DNA of 64,000 bases. Source: Bathymodiolus brooksi. Its lineage: Eukaryota; Mollusca; Bivalvia; Mytilida; Modiolidae. Under the pieces are notes generated by a model, which ran no database searches, had not been told where the DNA came from, and worked only from the letters and a program-made list of their open reading frames with translations. The stretch is taken from contig OY804586.1 of the NCBI GenBank assembly GCA_963680875.1, positions 52,486,203 to 52,550,202 of the forward strand, in the 5' to 3' direction. The position numbers and the translations under genes are program-made. Below are positions 34,511-45,757 of the stretch, one piece after another (the stretch's first letter is position 1; each line of letters starts with the position of its first letter).

Positions 34511-35209
34511 ATTGCTCTGTAACAGAGTACCAACAACAACTTGTAAAGAGAAACGGATTAATATAAGCGTTACGCTTGTTTCTGAATCATATGCTATATT
34601 GTATTGTGAAAAAAAATGTAATATAATAAAAATATGTTTAAAAAAATAATAAAAAAAATAAAAATAAATAAAGAGATACCACATAGATTGTTAGAGTGGT
34701 TTAAGATTCCCAACTATTGAACAACGGAACATACACACAGGAAATTATTGATGAAAATTGTAGTAAGCACCGACCACCTTTGCAGTCTCAGTGACCGTGA
34801 TCACATGGTAAATAAATTAACAGTCTCCTATTTGATCACTATCTAACATTAGTAATATATTTGATTTTGCATCCAAGCCGTGGCGAGGTGTCTCGTCATA
34901 GCCCTGTGTGATAATGTCTGTCTCTGTTAGTTGCGAACATGACTTGTCACTGAATTATTCAGATGAGTTACACCAATGGAACAGGAACTTCTAATCCTTC
35001 ATCTCTGTTTGTGTTGGCTCTGCTTTACCCAATCTTTAGTTGTTTTTTGTGCAGTGTTTATTAGACAATTGTTTGTGTTTTTCCCCCTTCTTTTTGGTAT
35101 TTGTAATGTCTGTCCTCCGATTTACTTCTCACGGGTCACTTTAAACTACGGAACCGCAACTCTCAACGGTTTTTTCTTATGGTAATACAATACCGTAAAT
35201 GGCTACGTT
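34511..35209. other. AT-rich intron DNA
   Basis: A Rep1-like stretch (GGAACAGGAACTTCTAATCC) at about 34976-35130. No gene recognised. Confidence 0.4.
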
Positions 35210-35410
35210 TTCAGGTTAGGGTTATGATGTTTAGCGCCAATTTCTACAATATTTTATCTATATCGTGGCGGTTAGTTTTATTGTAGGAGGAAACCGCAAT
35301 ATCCGGAAAAAAAACCCACAGACCTGTCGTAAGTCACTGACAAGCTTTATCACATAATGTTGTATCGAATACACCTCTCCATGAGCGGAATTCGAACTCA
35401 CAACTTTCCA
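35210..35410 (-). mobile_element. SINE-A copy, minus strand
   Basis: Tail GGGTTATGATGTTTAGCGCC, core ATATCGTGGCGGTTAG, and B-box region GAATTCGAACTCAC. Confidence 0.8.
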
Positions 35411-35599
35411 CAGCTAGTGTCAATTTGTGCTATTTAATGTTATTGGACCCTTTTATTTTATTATTATTTTTTTATATATATAAACTGAAAATATGATTTA
35501 TTTTGGTTAGAAGCTGACTGTTGATATATCAACACATACCATCAAAATATTTACAAAAACACATGTCACAAAACTGTAATGCAACAAATACAAATGTGT

Positions 35600-35880
35600 A
35601 CTGAAGTTTGAGCCCATAAAACTATTTAACCCCGCCACCTTTTTTGAAGTTTTCATTCCAAGCCAGGAAAGTGAGCGACCATGCAAATGTGTATTATGAT
35701 ATCAATTTTTGCTTGTTTCCTCCATTCTTTATGCTAGATTTTGGAACTGTGCCGCCATATTGGAACTGTGCCGCCATATTGGAATTTTGTGTTTTAACTT
35801 TCATGTCTTGATTTCCCTGTTGTAGTGTTGTTCTATTTTATAATTTGTTAAATTTTATATGATGTCTGATTTAGAAAGTA
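35600..35880 (+). repeat. Rep4 copy
   Basis: AAACTATTTAACCCCGCCACC, CCAGGAAAGTGAGCG. GGAACTGTGCCGCCATATT is locally duplicated near 35745-35780. Confidence 0.6.
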
Positions 35881-36056
35881 CACGTCTCCTAAAAAAAAAA
35901 GAAGAAAACTTCATAAATCAAATATCAGCTTGCGGTCATTGTTAGTTTTCTACGCTTGAATACCTTTTTGGACACAATAATGATGACTCCCATAATCTAG
36001 TGACCTAATAGAAAACATGCGAAGATAGATGTTAGACGCAAACACCCACGTACAGT

Positions 36057-36433
36057 AGTCTCAACCAAGTGACAACTATACCAATATATTATAAATTGGA
36101 CTCGACAGCATTAAAGTATCAGAGTTGAGATTATCTATTAACTTTTTCTTGTATTTTTTTTCTTTCCTGAACGGAATTCTAACCCACACCACTGGTGATA
36201 CGTCTCAAGCAAGTGACAGCATACCAATATATTATGAATTCGTTTGAAATTTAACCCAACAATATCAGAGTTAAGATTTTCTATTAACAACTTCTTGTAT
36301 TTTTTTTTCTTTTCTGAACGATTTGATTTGATTTGATTTTTTGTGTTTAACGCCACTTTAACACCAAAAATCAAATCAAATCAAATCGTTCAAGAAATTT
36401 GAACAGAATGTGAACCCACACCATTGGTGGTAC
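36057..36433. repeat. Two copies of a 150-bp repeat, second split by a SINE-tail hairpin
   Basis: Copy 1 36057-36203 and copy 2 36204-36433 share AAGTGACA, CCAATATATTAT, ATCAGAGTT and CACACCA landmarks. Copy 2 is interrupted after TCTGAACG by a hairpin (36316-36341 with 36366-36391) whose loop reads GTGTTTAACGCCACTTT, a SINE tail. Confidence 0.75.
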
Positions 36434-36513
36434 ACTGTAGTATATATTCGCTTAGCATAATGACGACGCATTTAACTTCCTCCGGTCAAATCCGATATGT
36501 ATATCATATTATA

Positions 36514-36662
36514 GTGTTATTAACTGGTTGTTTCTGTACTGGCCCTGGTATAGATTCGATGTCAGCTGTATTTGCCCAAGCCAAGGCCCGTAGAGCCGCA
36601 GGCCAATACAGCTGATCGAGAATCTATACGGGACCAATACAGAAACAACCAGTTAATAACAC
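36514..36662. repeat. Long inverted repeat with about 59-bp arms
   Basis: GTGTTATTAACTGGTTGTTT at the left pairs with its mirror ending at 36662; pairing extends to CAGCTGTATTGG. Confidence 0.8.
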
Positions 36663-37004
36663 CTTTATTAAATAATTCGACTTGTGTTGTTTATACGACA
36701 AATATAAGACCTGCTAAGCTGGTTCTATACGGACCTTATCATTTTCACATGGTATTTGAATTCCAGACTCCAGTGTCATTGTGCATGTCTAGATGAAACA
36801 GTCAAAATTATAGAAATCCAACTCAAAGCTCCCAATTTCCTTTGCAAATTGATGCAAGATTTGTTTGGCTTCTTCATTTGTGAAAGCCACAGACTCACTG
36901 TCAACGACAGCCTTGTCAGACGACATGTTTGTAATAATGACGTCATGAAAAATTGTAGTATGCGAACGTAATGTCGGAACGGAAGTAAGATTGTAAACCG
37001 GAAC

Positions 37005-37076
37005 CTATACAGCTTTTTCGGCCCTGGGCCAATACGAACCAAAGTTGTATTGGCTCGAGGCCGAAAAGCTGTACAG
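37005..37076. repeat. Short inverted repeat sharing the same inner motif
   Basis: TACAGCTTTTTCGGCC and GGCCGAAAAGCTGTAC flank a CCAATACGA/TTGTATTGG core. It resembles the GGCCAATACAG core of the hairpin at 36.5 kb. Confidence 0.6.
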
Positions 37077-37079
37077 ATA

Positions 37080-38860
37080 TTAAGCTGGGCAGAGCTACTG
37101 TATGATACAGGCTGATTTAAACGTATTAGGGCTGTTTTAATCATATTATTTAATAATAATATATATTTAAAAAAAAATATTTTAAAGACTAAAGTCGACA
37201 TATAATAGTAACCAAAAAAATCCTACACTGCAATCAATCTTTAATACGTGTTTTGTATGTTTATATCTATCAGCCGAATATTATTATTAAAATGTTTATC
37301 AATAATGGTTACTAAAGTATAGAAATCAAACAATGGTCTATATGTGTTGGGTACAGTCCATCCAAAAGAGATTTCTCCTGGCTATGCGGGGTTAATCAAA
37401 CACAAATCTAACCTTTAAGGCGGGACTGAAATAAGTGCCTCGCGCTTGGAAATATCACACTCTTTGCCCGTAAAAACAACTTGCAGCTCCTAAAAGAGAA
37501 ATAGCTTGCTATAAATGGCCGTTGCAAGGCATTTTATTTGTCGATTCTACCAATTATGTCCTATTTTGCTTTTGTAATTTAAACCCCCTCTTTTCGTCAC
37601 GTCCCAGTACTTGTGTTTATTACCTTCAAGATGTCGATCGTTATTCACGAAACGTGTCGTGCGCATTGAATTAGATATCTACGCTTGTTATATTATTCGT
37701 AAGCCTATTCTTGTTATCTATTAATGAATTTAACTCGTGACGTTTAACACCACTCAATCAATCAACCAGTTATAGAAAACCCCCATATGAAATGCTAGGT
37801 CAAAACCCAGTAAAATAAAGAAGTATTTTCTTTATCAATTTTAATAAACAAACTCAATCGCATCAATAGAGAACTTGCACACCACTGATTGGATTCTATA
37901 GTTATATGTTTGGATACCTTTTTGTATGAGTTATTTCCCTTACGTAGCGACGGGCAAAATGGTTCCTGGTCTAGCAAGAGCAATGGATCGGACAACGCCG
38001 GCATTTGTATGTAATTTTCTCATCTTTTTGATATTTGAACCTTGGAAAACATCAGTGCACAATTTTAAAGCAATACAGAAAATTCACAAGTTGTTGCAAC
38101 ATAATAGTTTGAACAGATTATAGGCGAAAATATATGTTATTTTCATTGATCTGTACCAGAAATGACGTCATTAAAGGGAAATAACTCATGTAAAACGTAT
38201 AATTTTAGGATCAAAGTCGGAAAAGTGCAAACGGTCTATTGTTATGAGACATTTCAAGTTAATTTGTGTGGGCGTACACATTGTATAACCGGAAGTAACA
38301 CTTTAGTGTACGACTATTATTCATTGATTATATTGCGGACTACTTTTGGACACAACGCTAACCCACGTCTGTCACATTATTAACACTTTCCATTGTAAGG
38401 TTGTTTATAGTTCTATCTTGTCTATTCTCAAACATAAAATCAATACGATTTTGACACATTCATTCAATGTCTTTAAAACAATATTATACCAAGCTGTCAT
38501 TATTATATTGACCACTTATATAGTGACAATTATTGTCCGTTGTACTTTTACGCTTTGATACATGTCTTTTGGGTTTTTATTTGTATCGAATGTCTTTTTT
38601 TATATCGTGGTTTTCTTTTGTATTGTGGCAGAACATTTGTTTATAATGACAAATAAGCGAGCGTTTTATATTTTGCCGTGGTCAGCATAATATATATGTA
38701 ATAAAAACTCTCGTTACTTTTATGTCCATACGTTTCTGTCTTTCGACCTTTCTCGGTGCATTTTTTTGTTTCCATGGGAACGGTGATTTAACTTTTAAAT
38801 TTTGTTGCCAGATTTTAAAGTAAAAATAAATTTAAATTGAAGATATAAAATAAGAATTAT
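37080..38860. other. AT-rich intron DNA
   Basis: A Rep3 end lies at 37640-37690 and a SINE-type (CAAT) tail near 37740-37765. No exon recognised. Confidence 0.45.
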
Positions 38861-39115
38861 CCGAGGATGCAGTATCCATTGAAAAGTTTTCAGAAAAAAA
38901 ACCTTATTTTTCACGTATAAAAAAGAATCTGACATTTTTCGCCCGGAAAAAAATTCAGACTCCGTGGGGAAAAACACAATTTTAATCGTTGAATTTTTGT
39001 AGAATTTGAGGGTGGAAAAATTTTCATATAAAAAAATAATCCGGTTTTTGTTGCGTGTGAAAAAAAATGTCTGGCTTGGAGAAAAAAAAACATCCCACCT
39101 AAAGTTAAATGACCG
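38861..39115 (-). repeat. Rep5-like T-rich dispersed repeat
   Basis: A/T-rich stretch with GAAAAATTTTC-like runs ending in CTAAAGTTAAATGACCGG. Related fragments occur at about 20540-20645 and 44290-44480. Confidence 0.4.
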
Positions 39116-39684
39116 GCCTCTAATCATATTTATTTTTATAAAAAGACATAGCAATAAATGCGGTCCTTGAAATCATATAATAGATTGTGGTCGGAGTTTG
39201 ACAAAAATATGAAACTTGCTGCTGAAATTTGAAAGTCAGAACAAATTTTGTATTACATTTTTGCTGAACAATTTTGAGATTTTATGTTTATAAATTATTT
39301 TGGGTAATAATTGTCATTTTCGACAATGTCTAGGCTAAATCGAGAAAACTAAACTACTTGGGGGAGGTGGAGCGTGGAGGTGAAAACAACGGCCTTGGGT
39401 AGATGTCTGGATATTTTAAATATTTTGTTAACTGAATATTGGGTCTCAATTGTGGTGTGTTGCTTGTCGACAGAGGGTGACGAATATAACCACCCGCGAG
39501 GCAACACACGTCCCTTGGAATTTCATCGGATAACTCTTCTTGAGTAAAAAACTTGATACCCGATACTGATATAACATTATTTAACTTTCACAATACAAAG
39601 TAAGACATTAACAGTAAAAACAATACGGGATGTGGATGTAAATTTTGAATGTGTAATGTGAATTAACATGAAAATGAGGAAATG
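39116..39684. other. AT-rich intron DNA, nothing recognised
   Basis: No gene or repeat family recognised. Confidence 0.35.
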
Positions 39685-39955
39685 ATTGATTTAATTTATT
39701 GTGCTTAACGTCACTTTCAGCAATATTTCAGCTATATCATGGCGACCAGTTTTAGTGGTGGAAGAAGCCGGAGTACCCGGAGAGAACATCCGACCATGTG
39801 CAAGCAACTGGTAAACTTTATCGCTTGCAGCTGCTAGTCGGGTGCACCTTTTTTGTAACTTACAAAGCCAGGCGCGAACCCACGCCATATTCGTGATAGG
39901 CTTGTATGAGTTGCTAGGAAATCCAACTACCTAACTCATTGAGCCACCTAGGCAT
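39685..39955 (-). mobile_element. SINE-B copy, full length, minus strand
   Basis: Tail GTGCTTAACGTCACTTTCAG, core TCATGGCGACCAGTTTTAG, head side AACTCATTGAGCCACC. Confidence 0.85.
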
Positions 39956-40074
39956 AAGAAAGTTTATTGAAAAATTCAAAACAGTGTTTAGCTTGTAACT
40001 GAAGATAGAAAAAAAACATTTATCTTTAACACACAAGTTTTACAAAATTAGCCAATTTACGTAAATAAGGGAAT

Positions 40075-40190
40075 GGCTAGGTGTGCTTAACGCCCGACAC
40101 TTTCAAAAATCAACTATATCGTGGCAGTCAGTTTCATCGGTTGGGAGATACTAGATTACACAGAGAACGCCATTGGCCTGCCACACATAA
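40075..40190 (-). mobile_element. SINE-A relic, minus strand
   Basis: GTGTGCTTAACGCCCG, ATCGTGGCAGTCAGTTTC, then degraded. Confidence 0.5.
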
Positions 40191-40275
40191 AGGAACGACA
40201 AATTAATTTATACAAATGTAAATGGGGACACTATTTTTTGTTCTGAAAAAAAATCTGTCTTTATGTTTTATATAA

Positions 40276-40480
40276 AAAATAATACAGTACACTGGCATTT
40301 GCAAAAAAATACTAGTTTGACTGCAATTTTTAATGAGAAATTCTGGTAAAATTTGGGAAAACAAATTTCATGTGCAAAAAAGAAATAATCTAATTTATAT
40401 TTAGAGTGAAAAATAAAATGTAGGCATGGGGAGAGAAAAAATGCCCCCCCCCCCCACCGCCATGAGTCAAATGGTCGATC
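40276..40480. repeat. Rep5 copy
   Basis: TACACTGGCATTTGC, GAGAAATTCTGGTAAAATTT and GAAATAATCTAATTTA recur at 42418-42560. Confidence 0.6.
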
Positions 40481-41285
40481 ACCAAGCTTGTATTGAGTAC
40501 ACAAGAAGCGAACATGCAACTTTAGTGGGTTTTTTGACAGTGAATGCTGAGTCGGATAAAAATCCAACTAACTACCATGGATGATTTTTAAATTAAATAT
40601 AGGATGTAGTAGGTCCTAACACAGACCACATTAGTCAGGGTACATGTATGCCACTCAATTACATTACATATCGTTCTGCCTTTTATATTTTTCTGCGGGC
40701 ATAGAAACTTTAAACAAATTGTAATTACTTGTCTCTCGTAATTTCGAAGGAAATCTTTTTTCTTTTATTCCGATTGTTTCCTGCCAGATCTTTATCTTTT
40801 GTCAATTTGTGGGGCGAGAAAGGAATTTCGGAAAATACCATGATATGACTCTGGTGAGCAACATATCGGGATGCAAGAATGCTGAAAAAAAATAGCCAGG
40901 ACCTGTAATAACCCATTTCAATCTGGCAAGAACTAAGACAAATTCAGAGAAATACAAATGCAGTCGTGCCATTTTCGTGCACAACATATCCGGGATCTGA
41001 CGCGAGTTTCCCTCCCGCTAAAAATAAAAATGAACACCCATTACGCTATTACACACACGATCGACTGTAAATATTCCACACAATATTACATGGGTACATG
41101 TATATTACATGCCTGTGTCAACAGCCATCCTATTGCTTAATTTATTGCAATGCAATATTATTAAATTACGTCATTCATATTAGTGGAATGCTGCAGCGCA
41201 ATGAATACTTTTCAAAACTATATTATAAAGTTCAAGTTACTTTACCAAACAAACAAAAATGAAAAACTTTCCGTTTTAAAACAAA
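40481..41285. other. Intron DNA, nothing recognised
   Basis: No gene support. Confidence 0.4.
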
Positions 41286-41287
41286 TA

Positions 41288-41470
41288 CAATCGAACCTGT
41301 CCATGCGGTCACCTCTATTAAGCAGTCACCTGTATTAAAAGGTCACCATTTTCTTGTCCTGTCATAGACAATTTCATATGGATTGAACCTCTGTTAAGAG
41401 GTCACCTGTCTTATAAGGCCATTTTCTCTTTGTCCTAACGGTGACCTCTTAATACAGGTTTGACTGTATA
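41288..41470 (+). mobile_element. GGTCACC-type MITE, full length
   Basis: Ends TACAATCGAACCTGT and ACAGGTTTGACTGTA are inverted (13 of 15). Interior contains several GGTCACC/GGTGACC and CCTCTTAA motifs in both directions. Confidence 0.8.
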
Positions 41471-41629
41471 TATATTTCCTGAAATAATTCACAATTAATT
41501 TCATATTTTATCTTGATACTTTTGATACTTATTATAGTGTTTCAAATCCATCTCGAAATTGACTTAATTTGTATGAAAGAGATATTAATTAGTATGAATA
41601 AGTCGGCAAAATATTGCAAAGTTTATGAT

Positions 41630-41945
41630 GTCAAGTATTTATTTATTTATTTTACATTTGTTTATTTATTTACATTTATTCATTTATTTGGATTTATTTA
41701 TTTATTTACAGTTCTTTATTTATTTATTTTTATTTTTTATTTTTTAAAACAATAGCTCTTTATTTATTCATTTTCCATTTTTAAATTTTAAAACAATGGT
41801 TCTTTATTTATTTTCCTTTTTTCATTTTCTAAACAATAATTCTTTATTTATTCAGTTTCCTTTTTTTATTTTTAAAGCAATATTTTTTTATTTATTTATT
41901 TTCCTTTTTTTTTATTTGTAAAGCAATAGTTCTTTATTTATTCGA
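41630..41945 (+). repeat. (TTTA)n-rich low-complexity tract
   Basis: TTTATTTATTTA runs pass into about four units of roughly 60 bp with AGTTCTTTATTTATTC and TTTTCCTTTTTT. Confidence 0.8.
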
Positions 41946-42417
41946 AATGATTATAATTCCATATTCCTTTACAATATATAACAGCCATTATGCCTTTATA
42001 TGATTTTCGTACAGATTTTTAATGTATAGATCAATCATATGTCTAGATTTTGATTGTTCTGTGACACGTGTTCACCGGAAATAGCGACAATGATATAAAT
42101 GTCAAATGTTTGACGGATATCAATGAATCAAAGGTACGGATCGATCAAAATTTGACAATAAGAAATTGTGGTCTTGACCAGTTCAGATTTTATGGTATGA
42201 TCGTGTTGCCCGTTTCAAAAGTACTTTTTCGGGATTATTTGAAAATCTCTAATGAGATTGGTTCAATAGTGGAAATTCTACCAATTTAAATCTTCTAAGA
42301 TATTTTTTAATCGATAATGGAAATCCTATAAATTAAAACGTATTTTATTTTTATTTTTATTTTTATTTTATTTTTATTATATTATGAAATTAATAAAGAA
42401 AATATTTTTCGAAAAAA
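41946..42417. other. AT-rich intron DNA, nothing recognised
   Basis: A 73-residue frame at 42068 has no recognisable feature. Confidence 0.35.
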
Positions 42418-42560
42418 GTACACTGGCATTTGCTAATTTGACCCTGCAGTTTTCAACAAGAAATTCTGGTAAAATTTGGAAAAAAGACAATTTGTTCATG
42501 TACAAAAGAGAAATAATCTGATTTATGTTTCGAATGAAAAATAGAATGTATGTTAAAGAA
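42418..42560. repeat. Rep5 copy
   Basis: Matches 40276-40420, including TACACTGGCATTTGC and AAATTCTGGTAAAATTTGG. Confidence 0.6.
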
Positions 42561-42769
42561 CATTACTCTTACCCCAAAAAATCATAAATGATAATTATGA
42601 ATTAGTCATACTCATGTAAAGATATTAATTGTTTGATGTATATTACGAAAGGCGTTTTTAGAGAGAAATAACACGAAATGAATCACAAAGGACGAAATTC
42701 ACAAAACAAATCCGGACTTTGATATGAAATAGATTTACGGAAAATATATTTGGCATAAAAATATCAAAC

Positions 42770-42905
42770 GTTGATTTGTGTTTGTTTGCGCATAGTGGTG
42801 TCCAACACATTATGCTTTGTGTTTCTTCGTTTTGTACACCATATATTGCCAGTTTCAAGGGTTTGTCAATTTTTGATTGCACCTTCGGTATTCTCTAACG
42901 TTTAT
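42770..42905 (+). repeat. Rep1 3' module, unexpanded
   Basis: AGTGGTGTCCAACACATTATG to TCGGTATTCTCTAACG, the single-copy version of the modules that form the 66-bp and 86-bp arrays. Confidence 0.75.
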
Positions 42906-43079
42906 TTATAGACAATTTCAACAAATATATTAAACTGGAATAAATTCATTCCAAGCCCAGAAGCATAAAAGGAGCAATTGTTGTGTCATAAATAAAATGA
43001 AAAAAATAGAAGTAATACCACACTGAAAAAACTTGTTACTAAATCGGAAAATCGCATAAATAGGGGCAACATATATTAT

Positions 43080-43482
43080 ACAGATATATCATGTTTCGGA
43101 GGGGTATCGCAAATACCCCTCACAAACATGATATATCTGTTTAATTACACCGAATATTATTTAGAACTCTGGCTAAATAAATAATACCTTTTGTTTGTCG
43201 TCTTCAGGACCTAATATGATGTATCTGTTTAATTCTACCGAATGATGTTACATAAAACGCACAACTGATAACGTTTTACAAATTTTGTTACAAGCGTCTC
43301 GGTGAAGGGTAAAAACGGCAAATATAATTTTGCAAATACCATGAAAGAAAGTTAAATCTTATCCAAATACACCTACATGAAGTAAAAATTCTGCAAATTC
43401 ACAATGCAAGGCTGAATTTGCAAAAAAATATCACGGCTATTAACCAATCAGAATCCAGCATTTTTATACAAGGTGTAATTAA
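43080..43482. mobile_element. Palindrome-headed non-autonomous element, copy 2
   Basis: A 28-bp inverted pair with a 5-nt loop (43080-43140) is followed by sequence matching 2787-3135. GGTGTAATTA ends it at 43473-43482. Its palindrome is shorter than in copy 1. Confidence 0.8.
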
Positions 43483-43489
43483 CCCTTTT

Positions 43490-43573
43490 GTACATGGGGC
43501 TCACTCTTATGGCTTGGTAGAGACTCTTCGGTAAAAAGAAATGGTGGGGTTAAGCTAGTTTTATGGACATAAG
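43490..43573 (-). repeat. Rep4 copy, minus strand, split by a hAT-like element
   Basis: GTGGGGTTAAGCTAGTTTTA is the reverse of the Rep4 start. It resumes after the insertion at 43830. Confidence 0.6.
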
Positions 43574-43829
43574 CAGGGGCGGATCCAGGATTTCAAGTTA
43601 GGGGGGCGCACTTAAAAAATTGCGCCGATCGGAGGGAGGCGCGAAAATTTTTGGGGTATTGCGTGCGAAAAATCACGATTTTACGCCAAAAAATCATATT
43701 TTTTCCAATTGCGGAGGGAGGCGCGAAAATGTTTGGGGTATTTCGTGTGAAAAATCACGATTTTACGCCAAATTTTTTTCTCCAATTTTAGAGGGGGGGG
43801 ACGCCCCCCCTCCCCTGGATCAGCCACTG
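43574..43829. mobile_element. hAT-like MITE, copy 2, with an internal duplication
   Basis: Starts CAGGGGCGGATCCAGG and ends CCTGGATCAGCCACTG. ATAAG flanks both sides (43569-43573 and 43830-43834). A segment with GAGGGAGGCGCGAAAAT is present twice, making it 75 bp longer than copy 1. Confidence 0.85.
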
Positions 43830-43985
43830 ATAAGCCTCCCGTCTTGGTGAAATGATGATATAATGGAAGTGTTGTCCACATGTAAATAAAATGCTGACCA
43901 TCAGGTATAGCGCAGGGTGCTTGAACGACTCTCTTAAATAATATGTCAAGCACATATACACTGTACATGCAATGGTAAAGGAGAT

Positions 43986-44135
43986 TCGATAAAACATTAT
44001 GTGATAAAAATTGTCAATGACTAGCGACAGGTGGATGGTTTTCTCCGGGTACTCCGATTTCCTTCACCAATAAAAGTAACTGCCACGATATAACTGAAAT
44101 ATTGTTGAAAGTGACGTTAAACACAATAGCCCCTC
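43986..44135 (+). mobile_element. SINE-A 3' part
   Basis: ACATTATGTGATAAAAATTG, GACAGGTGGATGG and GTGACGTTAAACAC. Confidence 0.75.
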
Positions 44136-44978
44136 CTTCACTAATGTAGCTCTTTTGTATCGTTTTAAAAGACAAAGACACTGTTTATGTAAAACTAGAT
44201 CAAATGCGAATTCATAATTTCACACAAGTTTTCTGACAAGCAGCCGGCAGCCATTTATTTCCTTTTTAGCAACTGTCCATGTTAAGAGCTCTAAGGGACA
44301 ATTTATTTAACTTTTGAGGGGGGGGGGGGATGTTTTTCCCGGCACCCAGAAAATGGTTTTCATATGACACAAGAATCATATTATTTTGTTTGTAGACAAG
44401 AAAATACCAAACATTCTTTTTGAAAAGTGAAAAGAAAATGCACAATATACGTACTTTGTTGGAAAATATTTATTTGCACTCACCACGAAACAGGACAACT
44501 AAAGCTCGCTAATGACTCGCTTTCTACCGGTTTATAAAACTCGTACAAATATATAATACATTTTACGACAATGTATACGTATATTGTCCCCGGTTAAGTC
44601 AAATTCACGCTGTGAATCGAAGTGAAATCGTTGATTCATTCAGCTTCGACACAAGGTGATTCCATTTTTCCTGCAATCAGTACATGTACTGCCTAACATA
44701 TGCTCTATATATCTACTAGACGTATTACGGTCTCCCGGTACCCTGTGTCTTGTCTCGAGTGAAACGAATGATATACATTAATCGAACACGGACCGCGCTG
44801 TAGACACCTCATCTTGAATTGAACCAAAATGGGCGATATTTTTGCCTTTGTGGTGTGTAAATTTAACGTTTTGTTTACATACATACCGTTACAGCATAAA
44901 CACAATATATATGAGGCAAACGCTGTCTTTGATTGTCAACTGGTGGTTTAATTTGATATATAGCAATGGCTTTATTAC
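44136..44978. other. Intron DNA, nothing recognised
   Basis: A G-run at about 44317 and Rep5-like text. No exon recognised. Confidence 0.35.
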
Positions 44979-44980
44979 AG

Positions 44981-45240
44981 GGGCCGTCGTGGTCGTGATC
45001 GTATGGTAGTTGGATTTACAACTACATGTGTAATCAGTGCCTTTCATCATTAGTTCGAATCCCGCTCATGGATAGGTGTATTCGATACAACATTATACAA
45101 TAAAGTTTGTAAGTGACTGGCGACAGGTCGGTGGTTTTCTCCGAGTACTTCGGTTTCCTCCACCAATAAATCTGACCGCCACGATATAGCTGAAATATTG
45201 TTGAAAGTGGCGTTAAACACCATAACCCTAATCATAACCC
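44981..45240 (+). mobile_element. SINE-A copy, full length
   Basis: Head GGCCGTCGTGGTCGTGATCG, B box AGTTCGAATCCCG, core and GTGGCGTTAAACACC tail intact. CTTTATTACAG (44970) and CTTTATTCCAAG (45241) flank it as an imperfect target duplication. It is one of the best-preserved copies, about 520 bp before exon 2. Confidence 0.85.
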
Positions 45241-45417
45241 CTTTATTCCAAGATTGCTTGCATACTGAAAAAATTGCAAAAACAGGTTTACTAGGAAGCG
45301 GGAGGAAGGAGGAAAGGGGGAAGATGTACATAATATTTTCTTCTGTCTTATTTTCAATATATTATTTTAGAGGCTGTTATTTTAATGAAACTTATAAAAA
45401 GAAACAAAACAGGGGGT

Positions 45418-45632
45418 TTCTTGGATTTACGTCTACCAAGACAATCAGTTACTATTATCACTGAAATTGTGAGCTCGACTTTCGTACATGGCGAGATATA
45501 CTCGATACAAAATTATTTGATAAAGTTTGTTAGTGACTTACTTCACGCCAGTTGTTTTGACCACGAATAAAATTGCTCGCCACGATATAATTGAAATATT
45601 GTTAAAAATAGGTGTTAAAAACCAATAACGAA
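45418..45632 (+). mobile_element. SINE-A copy, old and diverged
   Basis: GGATTTACGTCTACC, GTACATGGCGAGATATACTC, CGCCACGATATAATTG and GGTGTTAAAAACC remain. It ends about 125 bp before the exon 2 acceptor. Confidence 0.65.
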
Positions 45633-45757
45633 ATTCACAAGAAAACAAACATTCGGTTTCTTTTTTTGTGCTCGGGGAATAATGTATTTTTGCTAAGATA
45701 TGTTCATTTTCGGGTATGCGATAATATGCAAATTATGACCTCAAATCTTTTTTGCAG

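Larger units (their letters stand above)
29105..45757 (+). other. Predicted intron 1 of the Gly/Met-rich protein gene (16.65 kb)
   Basis: The donor is CAG/GTTAGT and the acceptor is a T-rich tract followed by TTTTTTGCAG/GGG. A possible branch region (TTATGAC) lies about 20 bp before the acceptor. The interior is repeats: a LINE remnant, SINE copies, a 35-bp tandem array, hAT-like elements, foldbacks and homopolymers. I found no further exon with good splice sites and a phase-0 frame, but a short exon could easily be missed by eye. Confidence 0.6.

Noticed and set aside
42068..42289. 73-residue frame of ordinary composition
   Set aside because: No domain, splice sites or repeat of it elsewhere; length is expected by chance.
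45752..45757. TTG as start of the long frame
   Set aside because: It lies in the pyrimidine tract and acceptor (TTTTGCAG). Splicing at 45758 explains the frame opening.
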